A DNA stretch of 64,000 bases. Origin: Agromyces larvae (GTDB lineage: Bacteria > Actinomycetota > Actinomycetes > Actinomycetales > Microbacteriaceae). The notes under the pieces were generated by a model. It had not been told where the DNA came from. It searched no databases and saw nothing but the letters and a program-made list of their open reading frames with translations. The stretch is taken from the NCBI RefSeq assembly GCF_022811705.1, contig NZ_CP094528.1:1860001-1924000 (forward strand), given 5' to 3'. Shown here in pieces: positions 62,976 through 64,000 of the stretch (the stretch's first letter is position 1; the number at the start of each line of letters is the position of its first letter). The position numbers and the translations under genes were made by a program.

Positions 62976-62996
62976 GTCCCGTGTACGCTCCGCGAC
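62976..62996 (+). promoter_or_regulatory. repeated late promoter-like element, copy F
   Basis: GTCCC-GTG-TACGCT-CCGCGAC, preceded by TAGCTAGAT (62967-62975) as in copy B; a leader with AAGGAGGG leads to ATG 63014. Confidence 0.68.
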
Positions 62997-63013
62997 GTTA
63001 ACAAGGAGGGCAG

Positions 63014-63604
63014 ATGGCTGGAACACCGGTCTGGGGCATCCCGCTCATCACGCCGGGCACGACGATCCAGTCGCTGCGCGCATTCTTCAACCCGATCGCC
63101 GAAGCGCTCGAAACCGCGCTCAACAGCCTCGCCACGCGCAACCCGACCGGCGAAGTCAAGATCTTCGCGGGCGCGTCCGCGCCGTCCGGCTACCTGCTCT
63201 GCCAGGGGCAGGCGGTCTCCCGCACCACCTACGCGGCCTTGTTCGCAGTGCTCGGCACCACCTACGGCACGGGCGACGGCACCTCGACCTTCAACCTGCC
63301 CGACCTGCGCGGGCGCGCACCTGTCGGCTACTCGTCCGGCGAGACCGAGTTCAACACTGTCGGCAAGACGGGCGGCGAGAAGACCCACACGCTCACCGTC
63401 GCCGAGATGCCCTCGCACAGCCACAACATCAAGTCGCAGGCGGCGAACTACCCGGCGGGCGCGTTCGACGACCAGGGCTACCAGCGCTCCTCGACGCCGA
63501 ACTACACCAACAACAACACGGCGAACATCGCCTCGACCGGCGGCGGCGGCGCGCACAACAACCTCCAGCCTTACATGACCCTCAACTTCATCATCAAGAC
63601 CTAG
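63014..63604 (+). CDS. second phage tail collar-domain protein
   Basis: 196 residues, little more than a collar domain: short N-terminal helix (IQSLRAFFNPIAEALETAL), then SAPSGYLLCQGQAVSRTTY, STFNLPDLRGRAPVGYSS, KTHTLTVAEMPSHSHNI and the end GGGGAHNNLQPYMTLNFIIK. It parallels the C-terminus of the 642-residue fibre almost block by block but diverges between SHSHN and GGGG, the likely receptor-contact face. It has its own promoter-like element F and a good ribosome site. Confidence 0.82.
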   Translation: MAGTPVWGIPLITPGTTIQSLRAFFNPIAEALETALNSLATRNPTGEVKIFAGASAPSGYLLCQGQAVSRTTYAALFAVLGTTYGTGDGTSTFNLPDLRGRAPVGYSSGETEFNTVGKTGGEKTHTLTVAEMPSHSHNIKSQAANYPAGAFDDQGYQRSSTPNYTNNNTANIASTGGGGAHNNLQPYMTLNFIIKT

Positions 63605-63611
63605 GGGAGCC

Positions 63612-64000
63612 ATGCCACGCACGTTCAGCGAAGTCATCGCCTGGTCGAAGAACCCGTCCGCGGCCGCCGCAGGCGAGCATGTCTCATGGGCGGGCCTGTG
63701 CGAGGAGTACATCAACAACTCCGGCAACTTCAACCAGGCGTTCAGCAGCGCGCTTCTCGCAGGCAACGCCTCCGGCCCCCTGCGCACCGACTACGCCAGC
63801 GCCCCAGCAGGCGCGATCGTCTACTGGGCCGGCGTCGGCGGAGACGGGCACGTCGCCTACATCTACCAGCAGGACGCCGACCCCGTGCTGCTCATGGCAT
63901 CCAGCAGCGTAGACGAGCACTGGGGCCGCAACATCGGCCTCATCCGCCTCTCCCGCTACCAGGCGAAGTTCGGCCACCCGCTTCGCGGCTGGACGCTCCG
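63612..64000 (+). CDS. CHAP-type endolysin/amidase (partial, C-terminus off window)
   Basis: 129 N-terminal residues visible. HVSWAGLCEEYINNSGNF carries the probable catalytic Cys29, and APAGAIVYWAGVGGDGHVAYIYQQ the catalytic His81 in the CHAP-like order Cys...GH. Start ATG 63612 behind GGGGAGCC, eight bases after the collar gene. A cell-wall-binding domain would be expected beyond the window. Either the lysin that frees particles or a tail-associated hydrolase. Confidence 0.75.
   Translation, partial: MPRTFSEVIAWSKNPSAAAAGEHVSWAGLCEEYINNSGNFNQAFSSALLAGNASGPLRTDYASAPAGAIVYWAGVGGDGHVAYIYQQDADPVLLMASSSVDEHWGRNIGLIRLSRYQAKFGHPLRGWTL

Larger units (their letters stand above)
46248..64000 (+). 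mobile_element. integrated phage-like element, tail module without visible head genes (right end outside window)
   Basis: Bounded on the left by the tRNA-Thr scar and integrase. Genes run: integrase (minus), then on the plus strand HTH protein, HNH, connector, gp10-like, terminator, small protein, two tube-like proteins, gpG/gpT, tape measure, distal tail, hub, FN3 fibre, collar fibre, small protein, second collar fibre, CHAP lysin. One small membrane gene is on the minus strand. No terminase, portal, protease, scaffold, capsid, replication gene or repressor is visible in 17.7 kb. Confidence 0.88.

Overview
The window is high-GC DNA (about 70 % GC) from an actinobacterium, most likely a member of the Microbacteriaceae. 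The pointers are an IdeR-serC-DUF2530-DUF3027-cold-shock-XPB helicase block, a DUF3263/LytR_C pair near a stand-alone groL, a GlpR-like membrane protein beside galU and rimJ, a tcrY-type sensor kinase next to a WXG100 protein, many GTG/TTG starts, many start codons 6-9 nt after a -10 hexamer (leaderless style), and frequent GGATGC/GCATCC hexamers. Positions 1 to about 46,246 are ordinary host chromosome; about 46,248 to the right edge is an integrated phage-like element.

Host part, left to right. An iron-siderophore ABC importer sits behind a DtxR/IdeR-type iron box (1-2441), and the matching IdeR repressor lies at 25,056. Next come an autoregulated HTH/SRPBCC pair with a metallo-beta-lactamase-fold enzyme, a LysR/NmrA divergent pair and tRNA-Ala(CGC). 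A cell-envelope/one-carbon cluster follows (GlpR-like, RimJ-like, GalU, 5-formyl-THF cyclo-ligase, FmdB, MscL), then a large DUF4011-helicase-endonuclease protein with degenerate ATPase motifs and a divergent alanine dehydrogenase/Lrp pair. A tandem palindromic repeat cluster precedes an ATP-dependent DNA ligase. Then come a TMEM175-like protein, tRNA-Arg(CCT), a lactonase-fold protein, two cell-wall hydrolases (CHAP and NlpC/P60) with an HNH nuclease, IdeR, serC, cold-shock and XPB genes, a RibD-C reductase / FolP2-like / FAD reductase operon, a two-component system, WXG100, groL under a double CIRCE, cspA, LytR_C/DUF3263, msrB, a nitroreductase and a DMT transporter.

The mobile element begins with the displaced 3' part of a tRNA-Thr(TGT) gene (attL) and a tyrosine integrase. 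After a small HTH (excisionase-like) protein and an HNH nuclease it goes directly into head-tail connector, tail terminator, two tail-tube-like proteins, tail chaperones (gpG/gpT by -1 frameshift), a 1390-residue tape measure, distal tail, hub, FN3 fibre, two tail-collar adhesins and a CHAP-type lysin cut by the window edge. No terminase, portal, protease, capsid or immunity repressor is visible. Six copies of a 21-bp promoter-like element punctuate the tail genes. The element therefore looks like a tail-only (tailocin-like) or head-deleted prophage with an intact, well-organised expression programme; the right end must be read to decide.

Most other long open frames on opposite strands are GC-bias shadows and are not listed. 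All calls come from reading the sequence; no database search was run.
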